From Candidatus Tiamatella incendiivivens (GTDB lineage Archaea > Thermoproteota > Thermoprotei_A > Sulfolobales > Acidilobaceae), in assembly GCA_015522635.1 (NCBI GenBank), contig WALW01000010.1, forward strand, positions 78,640 through 123,296: a stretch of DNA of 44,657 nucleotides, given 5' to 3'. Made by a program: the position numbers and the translations under genes. Below, piece by piece: positions 32,305-40,699 of the stretch. The first letter of the stretch is position 1, and every line of letters starts with the position of its first letter. The notes beneath the pieces were generated by a model. The model worked only from the letters and a program-made list of their open reading frames with translations. It made no database searches and was not told the DNA's origin.

Positions 32305-33963
32305 TTAGTCGTTTTTCTTGGTAAAGTAGTTACTGTATTTGACTCTTATCATTTTCTTATTGAACTTCCCTGTGCTTGTCTTAGGTATTTCATTTGCAAC
32401 GAATATTCTGTCTGGTATTTGCCATTTCGCGAATCTCTTTGAGAGGTGTTCCTTTAGCTCTTTTTCTATTTCATCAACGTTCACGTTTCTGTATTCCTCT
32501 CTAAGGACGACAAGAGCTATCGGTCTCTCCTCCCATCTCGGATGGGGTACTCCTACTACGGACGCCTCTAATACAGCGGGATGCGCCATCAAATGGTTTT
32601 CTAGGTCAATGCTTGATATCCATTCTCCTCCACTTTTTATAAGGTCTTTTAGTCTATCTACTATTTTCACGTAACCGTTCTCATCTATTACTCCGGCATC
32701 CCCGGACTTCCACCAGGAGTCAATGAATGATTTCTGGGTTCTCTCGTCATTATAGTATTGGGTTGCCACCCATGGCCCCTTCATCCATAATTCTCCAATG
32801 CTCTTCCCATCCCATGGGAGGCCTCTTCCTGTAGGATCTACGATTCTTACTTCTACGCCGAACACGGGTAAACCTTGCTTCCTCGCGTTTTCTATCTGGT
32901 CTTCCTCGCTGAGTTGTAGGATCTTTTTCTTGGGCAGATTAGCTGTTACCAACGGGCCTGTCTCCGTTGCTCCATACGCGTGGATTATGTTTATTCCAAA
33001 CTCCTTTAGTTGCATCATTAGAGCTAATGGCGGCTCGGATGCTCCTGACACGAATCTTAGGTTTTTCAGCTTGGGTTTCGTTTTCATTTTCCTGAAAACC
33101 TCTAACATAGGAATTAGTATTGCTGGTGCCCCGGCTGCAGCTGTAACACCCTCGTTTATTAGGATATTAGCCAAGCTTTCTGGAGAGTATCTTCCCGGTA
33201 AAACGATTTTCGAACCCATCATAGTTGCAGCTATATGGACGCCCCATCCATTAGCGTGGAATAATGGAACTATTGCGGCGAAAGCATCATCTGGTTTAAA
33301 ATTCAATACGCCGTTGATAGCCCATGCATGCAGTATTAGACTCCTATGGGAGTAGTATACTCCCTTGGGTTTACCTGTAGTTCCAGAGGTGTAGCAAGCT
33401 GTTGCCGATGATTTCTCATCGATCTCCTCGTAATCTATTTTGGGAGAGCTGTTCTTTACCAGGTCTTCGTAGTTGTATATGTTGTTATTAATGTCGATAT
33501 TTAGCTTAGAGGGATCATCGCTCATAATTACCGTGAAATCCAGGTCATTGTTCTCTATTAGAGCATTACCTAGTTCGACAAGGCTTTCATCGACAAATAT
33601 TCCTTTCGCTTTCGAGTGCTTAACTATATAGTCCAGGTCACTTATGTGGAGCCTTTGGTTTAGTTGAAGCAACACTGCGCCCAAACTTGTTATTGAGAAA
33701 TAGGATTCATAGTACCTATGGTCATTCCACCCTAAAACAGCTACTCTATCCCCCGGCTTTACTCCCAAGTCCCTTAATGCATTTGACATCCGCTTAATTC
33801 TCTCATACACCTCTCTATAATTCATTCTGTGTACCTTTCCGCCTTGCAAGTTTCTATATGAGACAACCTCTGTATCATAGTGGATTTTAGCAGCGTAATC
33901 TATGGCTTTCCATAGATTCAGCTGATATGAATCGTTCATAGTGGAAGGAAAACCTTTAATCAT
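32305..33963 (-). CDS. Acyl-CoA synthetase (AMP-forming, fatty-acid ligase)
   Basis: The 552-residue enzyme activates a fatty or other carboxylic acid to its CoA thioester through an acyl-AMP. Family motifs in order are CYTSGTTGKPKGVYYSH, VPLFHANGWGVH, HAYGATETGP, SWWKSGDAGVIDENGYVKIVDR-type segments, and PKTSTGKFNKKMIR with the catalytic Lys. The start is taken at 33963; an ATG 24 nt in (MNDSYQLNLW) is also possible. With the acyl-CoA dehydrogenase gene upstream (34190, same strand, 226 nt away) it points to fatty-acid breakdown. Chain length preference is unknown. Confidence 0.9.
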   Translation of the reverse strand: MIKGFPSTMNDSYQLNLWKAIDYAAKIHYDTEVVSYRNLQGGKVHRMNYREVYERIKRMSNALRDLGVKPGDRVAVLGWNDHRYYESYFSITSLGAVLLQLNQRLHISDLDYIVKHSKAKGIFVDESLVELGNALIENNDLDFTVIMSDDPSKLNIDINNNIYNYEDLVKNSSPKIDYEEIDEKSSATACYTSGTTGKPKGVYYSHRSLILHAWAINGVLNFKPDDAFAAIVPLFHANGWGVHIAATMMGSKIVLPGRYSPESLANILINEGVTAAAGAPAILIPMLEVFRKMKTKPKLKNLRFVSGASEPPLALMMQLKEFGINIIHAYGATETGPLVTANLPKKKILQLSEEDQIENARKQGLPVFGVEVRIVDPTGRGLPWDGKSIGELWMKGPWVATQYYNDERTQKSFIDSWWKSGDAGVIDENGYVKIVDRLKDLIKSGGEWISSIDLENHLMAHPAVLEASVVGVPHPRWEERPIALVVLREEYRNVNVDEIEKELKEHLSKRFAKWQIPDRIFVANEIPKTSTGKFNKKMIRVKYSNYFTKKND

Positions 33964-34189
33964 AGGAGTTACCCCAGTTTACCTATATGTTTATAGTTTC
34001 TATCTAATCGATTATATAAACACTTATATTCAAACATGTTATATTTACGATAATACAATCATTACTATGCATTTATTGTTAATAAAAATGTCTTCAATTG
34101 TGAACGTTGCCCCTTTACGCTGGAAAGCCCTAAAAAATTCTATGGTTTCATTCTCAAACGTATATTTGTTAGCTCTGTACGTCTTTTAC

Positions 34190-35341
34190 TTATTTCTTTA
34201 TGGATGAAATTCTCCCAGCCAGTGCTTTTGCTATAACAAGCTTTTGTATTTCATTGGTTCCATCGCCTATTTCTACGCCTTTTATGTCTCTATAGTATCT
34301 TTCAATGTTGCTCTCTTTGCTGTAGCCGAATGCTCCTTGAACCTGCATTGCTAGCCTGACTAGATCAACACCCCACATGGCTGTTGAGTACTTGGCTATC
34401 GACGACCACATAGGGTAGTCCGTTTCATCGTTATCTATTTTCTGTGCAGCATTGTAAATCAACAATCGGGAGGCCTCTAATTTGACTTTCATATCTGCAA
34501 TCATGCTCTGCACCATTTCGTGTTCTATTATTGGTTTACCCATACTCTCTCTCATCTTTGCGTAGCTCAGGGATTCATCGAATGCAGCTTGCATTATACC
34601 CAGACCTATGGCGGCAGTTACAACTCTACCTTCATTGATTCCATCTATCACTATTTTAAAACCATTATTCAATCTACCTACCAAGTTCTCCCTAGGCACT
34701 CTACACTCATTGAAAAGGAGCTCGCTACTCCCGCTTCCACGGATCCCCATCAACTCTATCTTGCTCATCTCAATACAATCATCTTTGTCAACAACAAATA
34801 TCGATATACCTTTATGCCTATCCTCTTGTCTACCTGTCCTCGCGGCAACCAAGAAGAAATCCGCATACACTGAATTCGTAACCCATGTCTTCCTACCATT
34901 TATAATATAATCCCCACCATCCTCCTCCGCTCTTGTTATTATACTCGCAGCATCCGACCCGCAGCAGGGTTCGCTAAGTGCAAACGCCCCTATTTTACCC
35001 TTAGAAAGCCTGGTCAAGTACTCCTCCCTGAGATCATCACTTGAATAATGGACTAATGAGTATGGAACCATAGTACCGGAAATAGCTGAAATAGCTGCAA
35101 TAGCCCCCGACGCCCGGGCAAGCTCTTCAACCACTACAACAGACTCTAGAGTCGACAGGCCAGGCCCACCATACTCCTCAGGCACTCTTAAAGCGAAATA
35201 CCCCATATCAGCAACCTGACTCAAAATATCCTCGCTGATATAGTTCGCAGCATCAATTTTCCTAGCAACCGGTAACAATACCTCCTCAGAGAATTTCCTA
35301 ACAGAACGCCTTAACAATTCGATATCCAGCTTTCCGCTCAA
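34190..35341 (-). CDS. Acyl-CoA dehydrogenase
   Basis: This flavoenzyme oxidises acyl-CoA to the enoyl-CoA in beta-oxidation. ADMGYFALRVPEEYGGPGLS, FALSEPCCGSDAASIITRAE, YIINGRKTWVTNSVYADFFLV and MQVQGAFGYSKESNIERYYRD are classic. The end has EIGDGTNEIQKLVIAKAL. In most short- and medium-chain members the catalytic base is the Glu of a YEGT motif at that point; here the position is Asp (GDGT), so either Asp serves or the base lies on another helix as in isovaleryl/long-chain enzymes. Length 383 aa is normal. It probably works with the ligase at 32305. Confidence 0.9.
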   Translation of the reverse strand: MSGKLDIELLRRSVRKFSEEVLLPVARKIDAANYISEDILSQVADMGYFALRVPEEYGGPGLSTLESVVVVEELARASGAIAAISAISGTMVPYSLVHYSSDDLREEYLTRLSKGKIGAFALSEPCCGSDAASIITRAEEDGGDYIINGRKTWVTNSVYADFFLVAARTGRQEDRHKGISIFVVDKDDCIEMSKIELMGIRGSGSSELLFNECRVPRENLVGRLNNGFKIVIDGINEGRVVTAAIGLGIMQAAFDESLSYAKMRESMGKPIIEHEMVQSMIADMKVKLEASRLLIYNAAQKIDNDETDYPMWSSIAKYSTAMWGVDLVRLAMQVQGAFGYSKESNIERYYRDIKGVEIGDGTNEIQKLVIAKALAGRISSIKK

Positions 35342-35587
35342 GATAATGCACCGACTACAAGTTGGAATAGGGTACTAGAATTTATATAGTTAACCAAAAT
35401 ATACAACAATAAATAAACATTCCTATCAATTAACAGTAATATAAACAATGAACTCCTTATAAGTAAGACGTATTCATAAATTAAACTCTTATACTTTAGA
35501 TGACTCTCAGCCCAATCGTGAAGAATTACACGGATATTTACTTGATTATTCCAAAGTTTCTCTGTGCATCAGTTATGCTCCATATCT

Positions 35588-35944
35588 CTATGAGATAGCT
35601 GTTCTTTTTGTGATCAGTGTTGCTTTCCCTTTAAGACATGTTGCTACGTGATATGTATCAGCATATTCTGTCTCTGGCATGTAAGGTTTTACTACCTCTA
35701 GATCCCCTTTTCCAGGGTTGATTATTGTTACTTTCCCTCTTATTAGGTGGTACAGGATTTCCGCTTGCTCTTTCACAGAAGGTACCGCTGAGGCGAGCCT
35801 TTCAAACTATTTTCTGTACTCATACAGGGGTATATCATCGGCGATAAGCTCTACTTCTGGGTCTAATAGCAGTTTCTGGAGGAGTCTCGTGGTACCAGTA
35901 TAGCCGGACTTGAAGGTAGCTATGAACACGTTAGTGTCAATCAT
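35588..35944 (-). pseudogene. VapC6, PIN-domain toxin with a premature TAG
   Basis: One frame of 118 codons reads MIDTNVFIATFKSGYTGTT, then LIADDIPLYEYRK, a TAG (35807-35809, codon 46), then FERLASAVPSVKEQAEILY and a typical end EYADTYHVATCLKGKATLIT. The PIN acids D3, E42 and the late D in YADTYH are all there, and both sides of the stop are in register. The start ATG overlaps the antitoxin stop by 8 nt. Length without the stop is normal for this PIN_3-like type. The toxin is probably lost unless the stop is misread. Confidence 0.8.
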
Positions 35945-36197
35945 GAATCTTCTCCTTTCCAAGCTTGTTGGCCTCTTCCTCCACCTCTTGACCTAGTTTA
36001 TCCAAGTCTATTCCATGCTTTGCCACTTCCTCGGCAATCTCGCGGGCAAGTTTCTCCACATCAATTCTCTTCAAGACCAGAATGTTGTCCCGAAGCTCTA
36101 GAATAATGAACGTATCCCCTTTCTTTAGCTGGAGCTTATTCCTAAGCCTACTAGGGATAATTATTCTCCCTCTATCATCAACAACTACAACACTCAA
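35937..36197 (-). CDS. VapB6, AbrB/SpoVT-type antitoxin
   Basis: The 86-residue antitoxin has an N-terminal AbrB swapped-hairpin DNA-binding domain (VVVVDDRGRIIIPSRLRNKL, KGDTFIILELRDNILVLKRI) and a C-terminal helical, acidic tail that would grip the toxin. This family differs from the DUF104 antitoxins of the tRNA array. Even so, its upstream leader (36256-36300) is close to the array leaders. Upstream lies a perfect 12-bp inverted repeat, a likely operator. The partner toxin gene carries a TAG, so this may now act only as a repressor. Confidence 0.88.
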   Translation of the reverse strand: MSVVVVDDRGRIIIPSRLRNKLQLKKGDTFIILELRDNILVLKRIDVEKLAREIAEEVAKHGIDLDKLGQEVEEEANKLGKEKIHD

Positions 36198-36255
36198 CCC
36201 ATATTACCTATATCACCCATTTATCCCACAACCTAATAAATACTCGCATACCATA

Positions 36256-36281
36256 AGTCTTGAAACACATGTTTCAAGACT
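36256..36281. promoter_or_regulatory. Perfect 12-bp inverted repeat upstream of VapB6 (leader L6)
   Basis: AGTCTTGAAACA and TGTTTCAAGACT flank a 2-nt centre, without a mismatch. The right arm is also the array block A: TGTTTCAAGACTATC at 36270-36284, followed by GAAATAGAT, against TGTTTCCAGACTATC then AAAATAGAT in L2. It lies 59-84 nt upstream of the start. Confidence 0.75.
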
Positions 36282-36350
36282 ATCGAAATAGATTTCATAG
36301 CTCATAATTATATTCACAAAAAACCATTCCCCTGTAGAACCTAATCTCCA

Positions 36351-36418
36351 CGTCTTTAGATTTTCAGAGTAATAGGTTCCCGGGTTCAAATCCACGGTAT
36401 GTCCACGGTATTCATGGA
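36351..36418 (+). repeat. tRNA-like remnant R5
   Basis: TCCCGGGTTCAAATCC (36378-36393) equals the T arm of tRNA-Arg(TCG) over 16 nt, and CGTCTTTAGA at the left resembles the start of R4. The rest does not pair as a tRNA. It lies beyond leader L6 in the same order as the array units. Confidence 0.5.
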
Positions 36419-36431
36419 GACTACTTATATG

Positions 36432-36866
36432 CTATTCATTGGGATATTCTGTTTTATCGCAGTAACGGCTAATTAGCCTGTGTACGAGACTCTCTAGATT
36501 GGAGGGTAATTTAGGATAGATTAGGTAGCTTGCTAGATCTTTGCAACGCCTGTTTATCCACTCGTATTTGCCTCTGTTCTCGGCTTCAGATAGTTCTATG
36601 TTTAGAGCCTCTAAGTGAGCTTGATAAGTGTAAGGGTATGCTCGCATTAGGACATTTTGTGGTATTTTATAATCCATCTTTTTCAAGAAGCATATCTCCG
36701 CTACATCATGCAGAACGAGTTTATCGTTCAATATATCGCTTAACCGTGTAGCGTCATCTTCGTAGCTTGGACCCTCAAGGTATGCTAGTAGCTCTTGGAA
36801 AGAAACATTACATTCAACACCGTGTCGTCGTAAAATTTCCAAGACATCAGCTAATCTCAGTTGCAA
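36432..36866 (-). CDS. Hypothetical protein, 144 aa
   Basis: I do not recognise the family. The product is soluble and mostly helical, with a start LRLADVLEILRRHGVECNVSF that looks like a small helical domain, a charged middle and an end LESLVHRLISRYCDKTEYP. Two aromatic/Tyr-rich segments (MRAYPYTYQAHLEAL, NRGKYEWINRRCK) are notable. TTG at 36866 is the start. It is divergent from the GNAT gene and may share its promoter region. The gene lies among toxin-antitoxin loci, but I see no PIN, HEPN or nucleotidyltransferase motif in it. Confidence 0.55.
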   Translation of the reverse strand: MQLRLADVLEILRRHGVECNVSFQELLAYLEGPSYEDDATRLSDILNDKLVLHDVAEICFLKKMDYKIPQNVLMRAYPYTYQAHLEALNIELSEAENRGKYEWINRRCKDLASYLIYPKLPSNLESLVHRLISRYCDKTEYPNE

Positions 36867-36922
36867 TACTTAGCTCACCTTTAGATCCACTGGTTAACGC
36901 TGAGAACTCTCTTTATAACCCT

Positions 36923-37615
36923 ATGGACTTCAGAGCTGAAATACTTGAAGAACTTGCTGTGGGCGATAATATGCCTCAGGATAGAAGCGTAGTTGTCCGA
37001 GAAGCCGGTAGAGGAGATTTAGAGGAATTCATAGATCTCTATGCTGAGTTTTACAGCGATCTACGTCTCAGGCAGGGGTTAAAGCAACATAGCAGGGAGA
37101 AATACCGTGGTGATGTGGAAAAATATCTTTCTAGGGATAAGGTGTTCTTAGCTGAGACTGATAGAGGTGAGGCTATAGGCTTCATACGGGTCTCTGAGCG
37201 TGAGGGTTGCTACTGGATTGAGGAGCTCTACGTAAAACCCATGTACCGCGGAAAGGGTGTTGGGAGGAGGCTTGTAGAGAAAGCAGAGAATTACATCAAG
37301 GAACGTGATTCCCATGTCTACATAATGGTTCTCCCCCAAGACAGGAGAGCTATGAGCTTCTGGCTCCACCATAGCTACTCGCTCCTCAACACGGTTGAGT
37401 TGGCGAAGAGCCTTAAAGGAGACAAGGGGGAGACAAGGCCAGTTCCACTCATGGATAGTATACTAGAAATGTACCGATGGGCAAAGGAAGACTATACACC
37501 TCTAGAGAAGAAGTACCTGGAGTTAGTGGAGGAGTTCCAGAGAAAAGGCGGAGGAGGAAAGGAACTACTTGAAATCTTTGTTAAGGCACTAGAGCAGTAT
37601 CTCTCAAAGGCATAG
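36923..37615 (+). CDS. GNAT-family N-acetyltransferase
   Basis: The GNAT fold begins VVVREAGRGDLEEFIDLY, and the acetyl-CoA site is in IEELYVKPMYRGKGVGRRLVEKAENYI (the RGKGVGRR loop). MVLPQDRRAMSFWLHHSYSLL completes the family pattern. A helical C-terminal extension of about 60 residues follows. The ATG at 36923 is one choice; ATG at 36971 (MPQDRSVVV) may be better, as TTTATAA at 36911-36917 would place the transcript start after 36935. The substrate may be a protein N-terminus or a small amine. It is transcribed divergently from the 144-residue gene. Confidence 0.82.
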   Translation: MDFRAEILEELAVGDNMPQDRSVVVREAGRGDLEEFIDLYAEFYSDLRLRQGLKQHSREKYRGDVEKYLSRDKVFLAETDRGEAIGFIRVSEREGCYWIEELYVKPMYRGKGVGRRLVEKAENYIKERDSHVYIMVLPQDRRAMSFWLHHSYSLLNTVELAKSLKGDKGETRPVPLMDSILEMYRWAKEDYTPLEKKYLELVEEFQRKGGGGKELLEIFVKALEQYLSKA

Positions 37616-37687
37616 GCAAAACAGTGGAGTCAAGACGGTATCACCATATAAAACTGGTTGACTAGCACTGGTACGCAGTGTGTGGTT

Positions 37688-38104
37688 CTAAGGATATGTT
37701 ACTATGCCGCGTTTCACAGCAATTCCAGAAAGCTTTCCGTCGAACGTGGATAAAGCCGCTCCTATAGATTTAGCTAGTTGTATGTAGATGGCATCATATA
37801 CTGTAACGTCCTCTTCTAACGCAAGTCTAAAAGCATCCCCCGCTACCCCGGTTGAAGAATATACTTTTAGTGTACTCCATATTTTCAGGAGATCCCCCGC
37901 ACTATCAATCGCCTTGTCCAAGTCTAGGTCTCCAATTTTTAGAGCATGCCTCCATACCGCATTCAAGGCCTCAGGAAGCGCCAAGTCTACAGTTACCAAG
38001 GTCTCCCCACTACTAGCCCATGAGCGTGCTAGCTCACGAGCTTTCTCCGAGCCTTTCTCCTCTAGTACAAGCTTCACAAGGAAGGATGCATCCAGTACAA
38101 TCAA
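37688..38104 (-). CDS. VapC7, PIN-domain toxin
   Basis: The 138-residue toxin begins MIVLDASFLVKLVLEE, with later acids in VDLALPEALNAVWR, DVTVYDAIYIQLAK and ALSTFDGKLSG. It belongs to the VapC group with LSTFDxKLS ends, common in Sulfolobales, and is unlike the array toxins. The TTG start overlaps the antitoxin stop by 4 nt (GTTGA). The pair has its own palindromic operator at 38320. No tRNA fragment is nearby, so it is not part of the array. Confidence 0.9.
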   Translation of the reverse strand: MIVLDASFLVKLVLEEKGSEKARELARSWASSGETLVTVDLALPEALNAVWRHALKIGDLDLDKAIDSAGDLLKIWSTLKVYSSTGVAGDAFRLALEEDVTVYDAIYIQLAKSIGAALSTFDGKLSGIAVKRGIVTYP

Positions 38105-38319
38105 CGCTCCTCCCTTGACTCCCTAATAAGATCTACCGAGTCCACCCTAGTCCTCCTCTTCCCTGCTTTCTTCTCGATATTATCCAGAGTCTCGAGGAAC
38201 TCGAGAACCTTGACACGATCCTCGAGAAACCTTCTAACCTCCCCACTCCAATCCACGGGATACTTCTTCATTTTCTCCTTAAGCTCTTTCGAAACTCTTA
38301 CCGATATTACGTCTGACAA
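38101..38319 (-). CDS. VapB7, ribbon-helix-helix antitoxin
   Basis: The 72-residue antitoxin starts MSDVISVRVSKELKEKMKK, a ribbon-helix-helix (CopG-like) strand and helix, then DWSGEVRRFLEDRVKVLEFL and a basic tail. RHH antitoxins bind paired half-sites and repress their operon. The TTG at 38319 sits directly beside the operator at 38320-38354, so repression is likely to block the start site. It overlaps VapC7 by 4 nt. Confidence 0.88.
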   Translation of the reverse strand: MSDVISVRVSKELKEKMKKYPVDWSGEVRRFLEDRVKVLEFLETLDNIEKKAGKRRTRVDSVDLIRESREER

Positions 38320-38354
38320 TATGTATACACCAAGTAATCATTATTGTATACATA
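38320..38354. promoter_or_regulatory. VapB7 operator: two TGTATACA palindromes
   Basis: TATGTATACA (38320-38329) and TGTATACATA (38345-38354) form a perfect 10-bp inverted repeat with 15 nt between. Each contains the self-palindrome TGTATACA, so centres are 23 bp apart, about two helical turns. This suits two RHH dimers. It abuts the vapB7 TTG. Confidence 0.8.
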
Positions 38355-38503
38355 AGTTTTATGTATTACCTTTAAAAAGCTATGTACGAAATATTACGTA
38401 TGAAATTATCTAACTGTAACTATTCGACGTAAGCGGAAAACGGATTTACCGTGTATTCAGGAAGACCGAGCTAGAGTTTGGAGGTTTATGAGTTTACAGA
38501 AAG

Positions 38504-38513
38504 CTTATAAATA
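38504..38513 (+). promoter_or_regulatory. TATA box of the phosphoesterase gene
   Basis: CTTATAAATA lies 33 nt before the ATG at 38546 and fits an archaeal promoter with a short leader. Confidence 0.5.
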
Positions 38514-38542
38514 TCCTAAGATAACTGCGAACTCTGTGAAGA

Positions 38543-39859
38543 GTGATGCCAAAATCCATGCCTCTTCTAACTACACTAATCCTGACCGCGCTTCTGATTT
38601 CCGTTATCTCTAGTGCTTTTGTGAACGTGAATGCTCAACAGAATGGGAACAGGATAGAGCATGTGGTTATTATAGTTAAGGAAAATCATTCTTTCGATAA
38701 TTACTTCGGTGCTTTCGGCCATGGAGCAGACGGGGATCCATCTTTAGCAGTATACAACGGGATCTATGTGAATGAGTCCGTAATCCCTAACCTCTGGCAC
38801 CTTGCGGAAGGGTATGTGTTATGCGACCATATGTATACCTCTAGCCCGGACATGTCTTTCCCCAATCACTTCTACCTCATAGCAGCGTGGACCCCCTATC
38901 CACATGCTCCGGAGGGCGTGCATAACTGGAGTACTGCTGGTTACTGGCCGAGCAGGTTAACACTCCCCGATCTTCTTAACGCTAGGGGGCTGAGCTGGAG
39001 AGTGTATTCCTGGGGTAAGTACGGGCCTTACTTCCCTTTGGTAATGACGCATGCTAGGGGCATAATTAAGGGCCACTGGTTCCCTGCTTCACAATTTATT
39101 AGCGATGTAGAAAACGGGATGTTGGCAAATGTGACATGGGTCACGGATACAGACAGTATAACAGATCACCCACCGCATAACATCACAGAAGCAGATGAAT
39201 TAACTGGAGAGGAAGTCAGGGCGGTCATGGACTCGCCTTACTGGAAATCAACCGTCATATTCATCGTAGAGGACGATTGGGGGCACTTCAAGGATCACTT
39301 GAACATAGATGTACCCGAATACCATGACGGTATAATCCAGGAATGGCGTAGGGTGCCGTGCATAATAGTCTCACCTTTCGTGAAGAAGGGCTACATAGAC
39401 CATGAATTCCATGAATTCACAAGCATCGTTAAGTTCGTTGAGACTGTGTTCGGTTTACCGTCAATAAACCAGAGGGATTTCCTGTCAGACTATTTCTTGG
39501 AGGCATTTAATGAGTCATCCACCACATTACCTGGTCCTCCAAGGTTCTTCCTCCAAGACTTCTGGACAGGTAAGAACATTACCGAACTATTAAATAGTTG
39601 GATAAACATTAGCGTAACACAGACTATTACACAGCCAATCACAGAGACTAAGACCCAAACATCAACAACTACAGTAACCCCCTTCAAGACCTTGACCACC
39701 ACACTAACACAGACCTCACCCACTGTGACAACAGAGACGGAAACGATCACGCAAAGGGCGGGAGGAATCTCTACAGATGCTTTCGTGATCACAGTTGGAA
39801 CGCTATCGGCAATAATCATTATAGTCTCAGCACTCGCAAGCAAAAAGGGAGCAGATTAA
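38543..39859 (+). CDS. Secreted, membrane-anchored phosphoesterase (PF04185 type)
   Basis: The 438-residue protein has an N-terminal signal (LLTTLILTALLISVISSAFV), then a phosphoesterase domain: HVVIIVKENHSFDNYFGAFG with the catalytic-region Asn/His, DHMYTSSPDMSFPNHFYLIA, VTDTDSITDHPPHN, VIFIVEDDWGHFKDHL and VPCIIVSPFVKKGYIDHEF. These are typical of the phospholipase C/acid phosphatase group. A Thr-rich stretch (about 355-405) forms a stalk, probably glycosylated, and a C-terminal helix TVGTLSAIIIIVSALAS anchors it. It should act outside the cell on phosphate esters. The start may be ATG at 38546. Confidence 0.88.
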   Translation: MMPKSMPLLTTLILTALLISVISSAFVNVNAQQNGNRIEHVVIIVKENHSFDNYFGAFGHGADGDPSLAVYNGIYVNESVIPNLWHLAEGYVLCDHMYTSSPDMSFPNHFYLIAAWTPYPHAPEGVHNWSTAGYWPSRLTLPDLLNARGLSWRVYSWGKYGPYFPLVMTHARGIIKGHWFPASQFISDVENGMLANVTWVTDTDSITDHPPHNITEADELTGEEVRAVMDSPYWKSTVIFIVEDDWGHFKDHLNIDVPEYHDGIIQEWRRVPCIIVSPFVKKGYIDHEFHEFTSIVKFVETVFGLPSINQRDFLSDYFLEAFNESSTTLPGPPRFFLQDFWTGKNITELLNSWINISVTQTITQPITETKTQTSTTTVTPFKTLTTTLTQTSPTVTTETETITQRAGGISTDAFVITVGTLSAIIIIVSALASKKGAD

Positions 39860-39939
39860 AATAGGATTTTTAAGACCAATCTGTTTTTCTCACATTTAAT
39901 AAGTACACTAAAACAATCAGGAAGGAACATACGGATTCT

Positions 39940-40620
39940 ATGTTGGATCATCTCCAGGTTTTTATACCTTACTTGGCTGATGGATTTTTAGAGAGGAGGT
40001 TTTTGCTCCAAAAAATAAAAACCAGTGTAAAACTAGAGTTCAAATATCTTGGTAGAGTAAAAAAGCCGCTAATTTACTTTATATTGTTTACAGTCCTCGT
40101 TGTTCTACTGCAGAGATACCTAATTCTCCCCATACTCCCCAGTACAATACATGGGGGCGTATACTGGGAGATTGCTCTCCTAATCTTCACAAATAATACT
40201 CTAGCATATCTACTCATCGCCTATGGAACCTACATTATATTCTACGAAGCACCCCTCATATCGAGGGAGAGATGCCGCCAGGTAAGATTGCCTGACTGTA
40301 AGATATGGATGAGTATAATAGACTCCTGGAAGACTAGGCTGATCCTCACATTAATCTTTATACCAATACTCCTAGTATTGATGTTGTATACATCGCTTAG
40401 AATAGAGTCCTCCATATTCCATGTAAATGTCGAGCTGAAGAATGTCCTATTATGGGGAGTCTACAAAATATATGGTATCTTCGAGTTATCGGGGGAAACA
40501 ATGGCACTGTTATCCCAGGTGCCGGGCAAGCGGAATCATAGAGCGATCCTTTTCACACTAGGACTGGTATTGTTACTTGTGGGAGCACTCATAGAGTCTA
40601 GACTAATAATAGGAGGATAA
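39940..40620 (+). CDS. SpoIIM-like membrane protein
   Basis: The 226-residue protein has four hydrophobic helices. IALLIFTNNTLAYLLIAYG and the late LLWGVYKIYGIFELSGETMA are like the conserved FxNN and PHGxxEL regions of the SpoIIM/DUF95 family of prokaryotic membrane proteins. The role in archaea is unknown. A GGAGG lies upstream of a possible internal TTG, but the ATG at 39940 keeps a cytoplasmic N-terminus of about 45 residues. It sits between two genes for exported, anchored proteins, so an envelope role is plausible. Confidence 0.6.
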   Translation: MLDHLQVFIPYLADGFLERRFLLQKIKTSVKLEFKYLGRVKKPLIYFILFTVLVVLLQRYLILPILPSTIHGGVYWEIALLIFTNNTLAYLLIAYGTYIIFYEAPLISRERCRQVRLPDCKIWMSIIDSWKTRLILTLIFIPILLVLMLYTSLRIESSIFHVNVELKNVLLWGVYKIYGIFELSGETMALLSQVPGKRNHRAILFTLGLVLLLVGALIESRLIIGG

Positions 40621-40699
40621 CCATAATATCTCTACTCGCGGGTTTAATTGAGAAAAAATAACTGTTATTTTAATAATAATTACACTAGCGTGGTATAAC

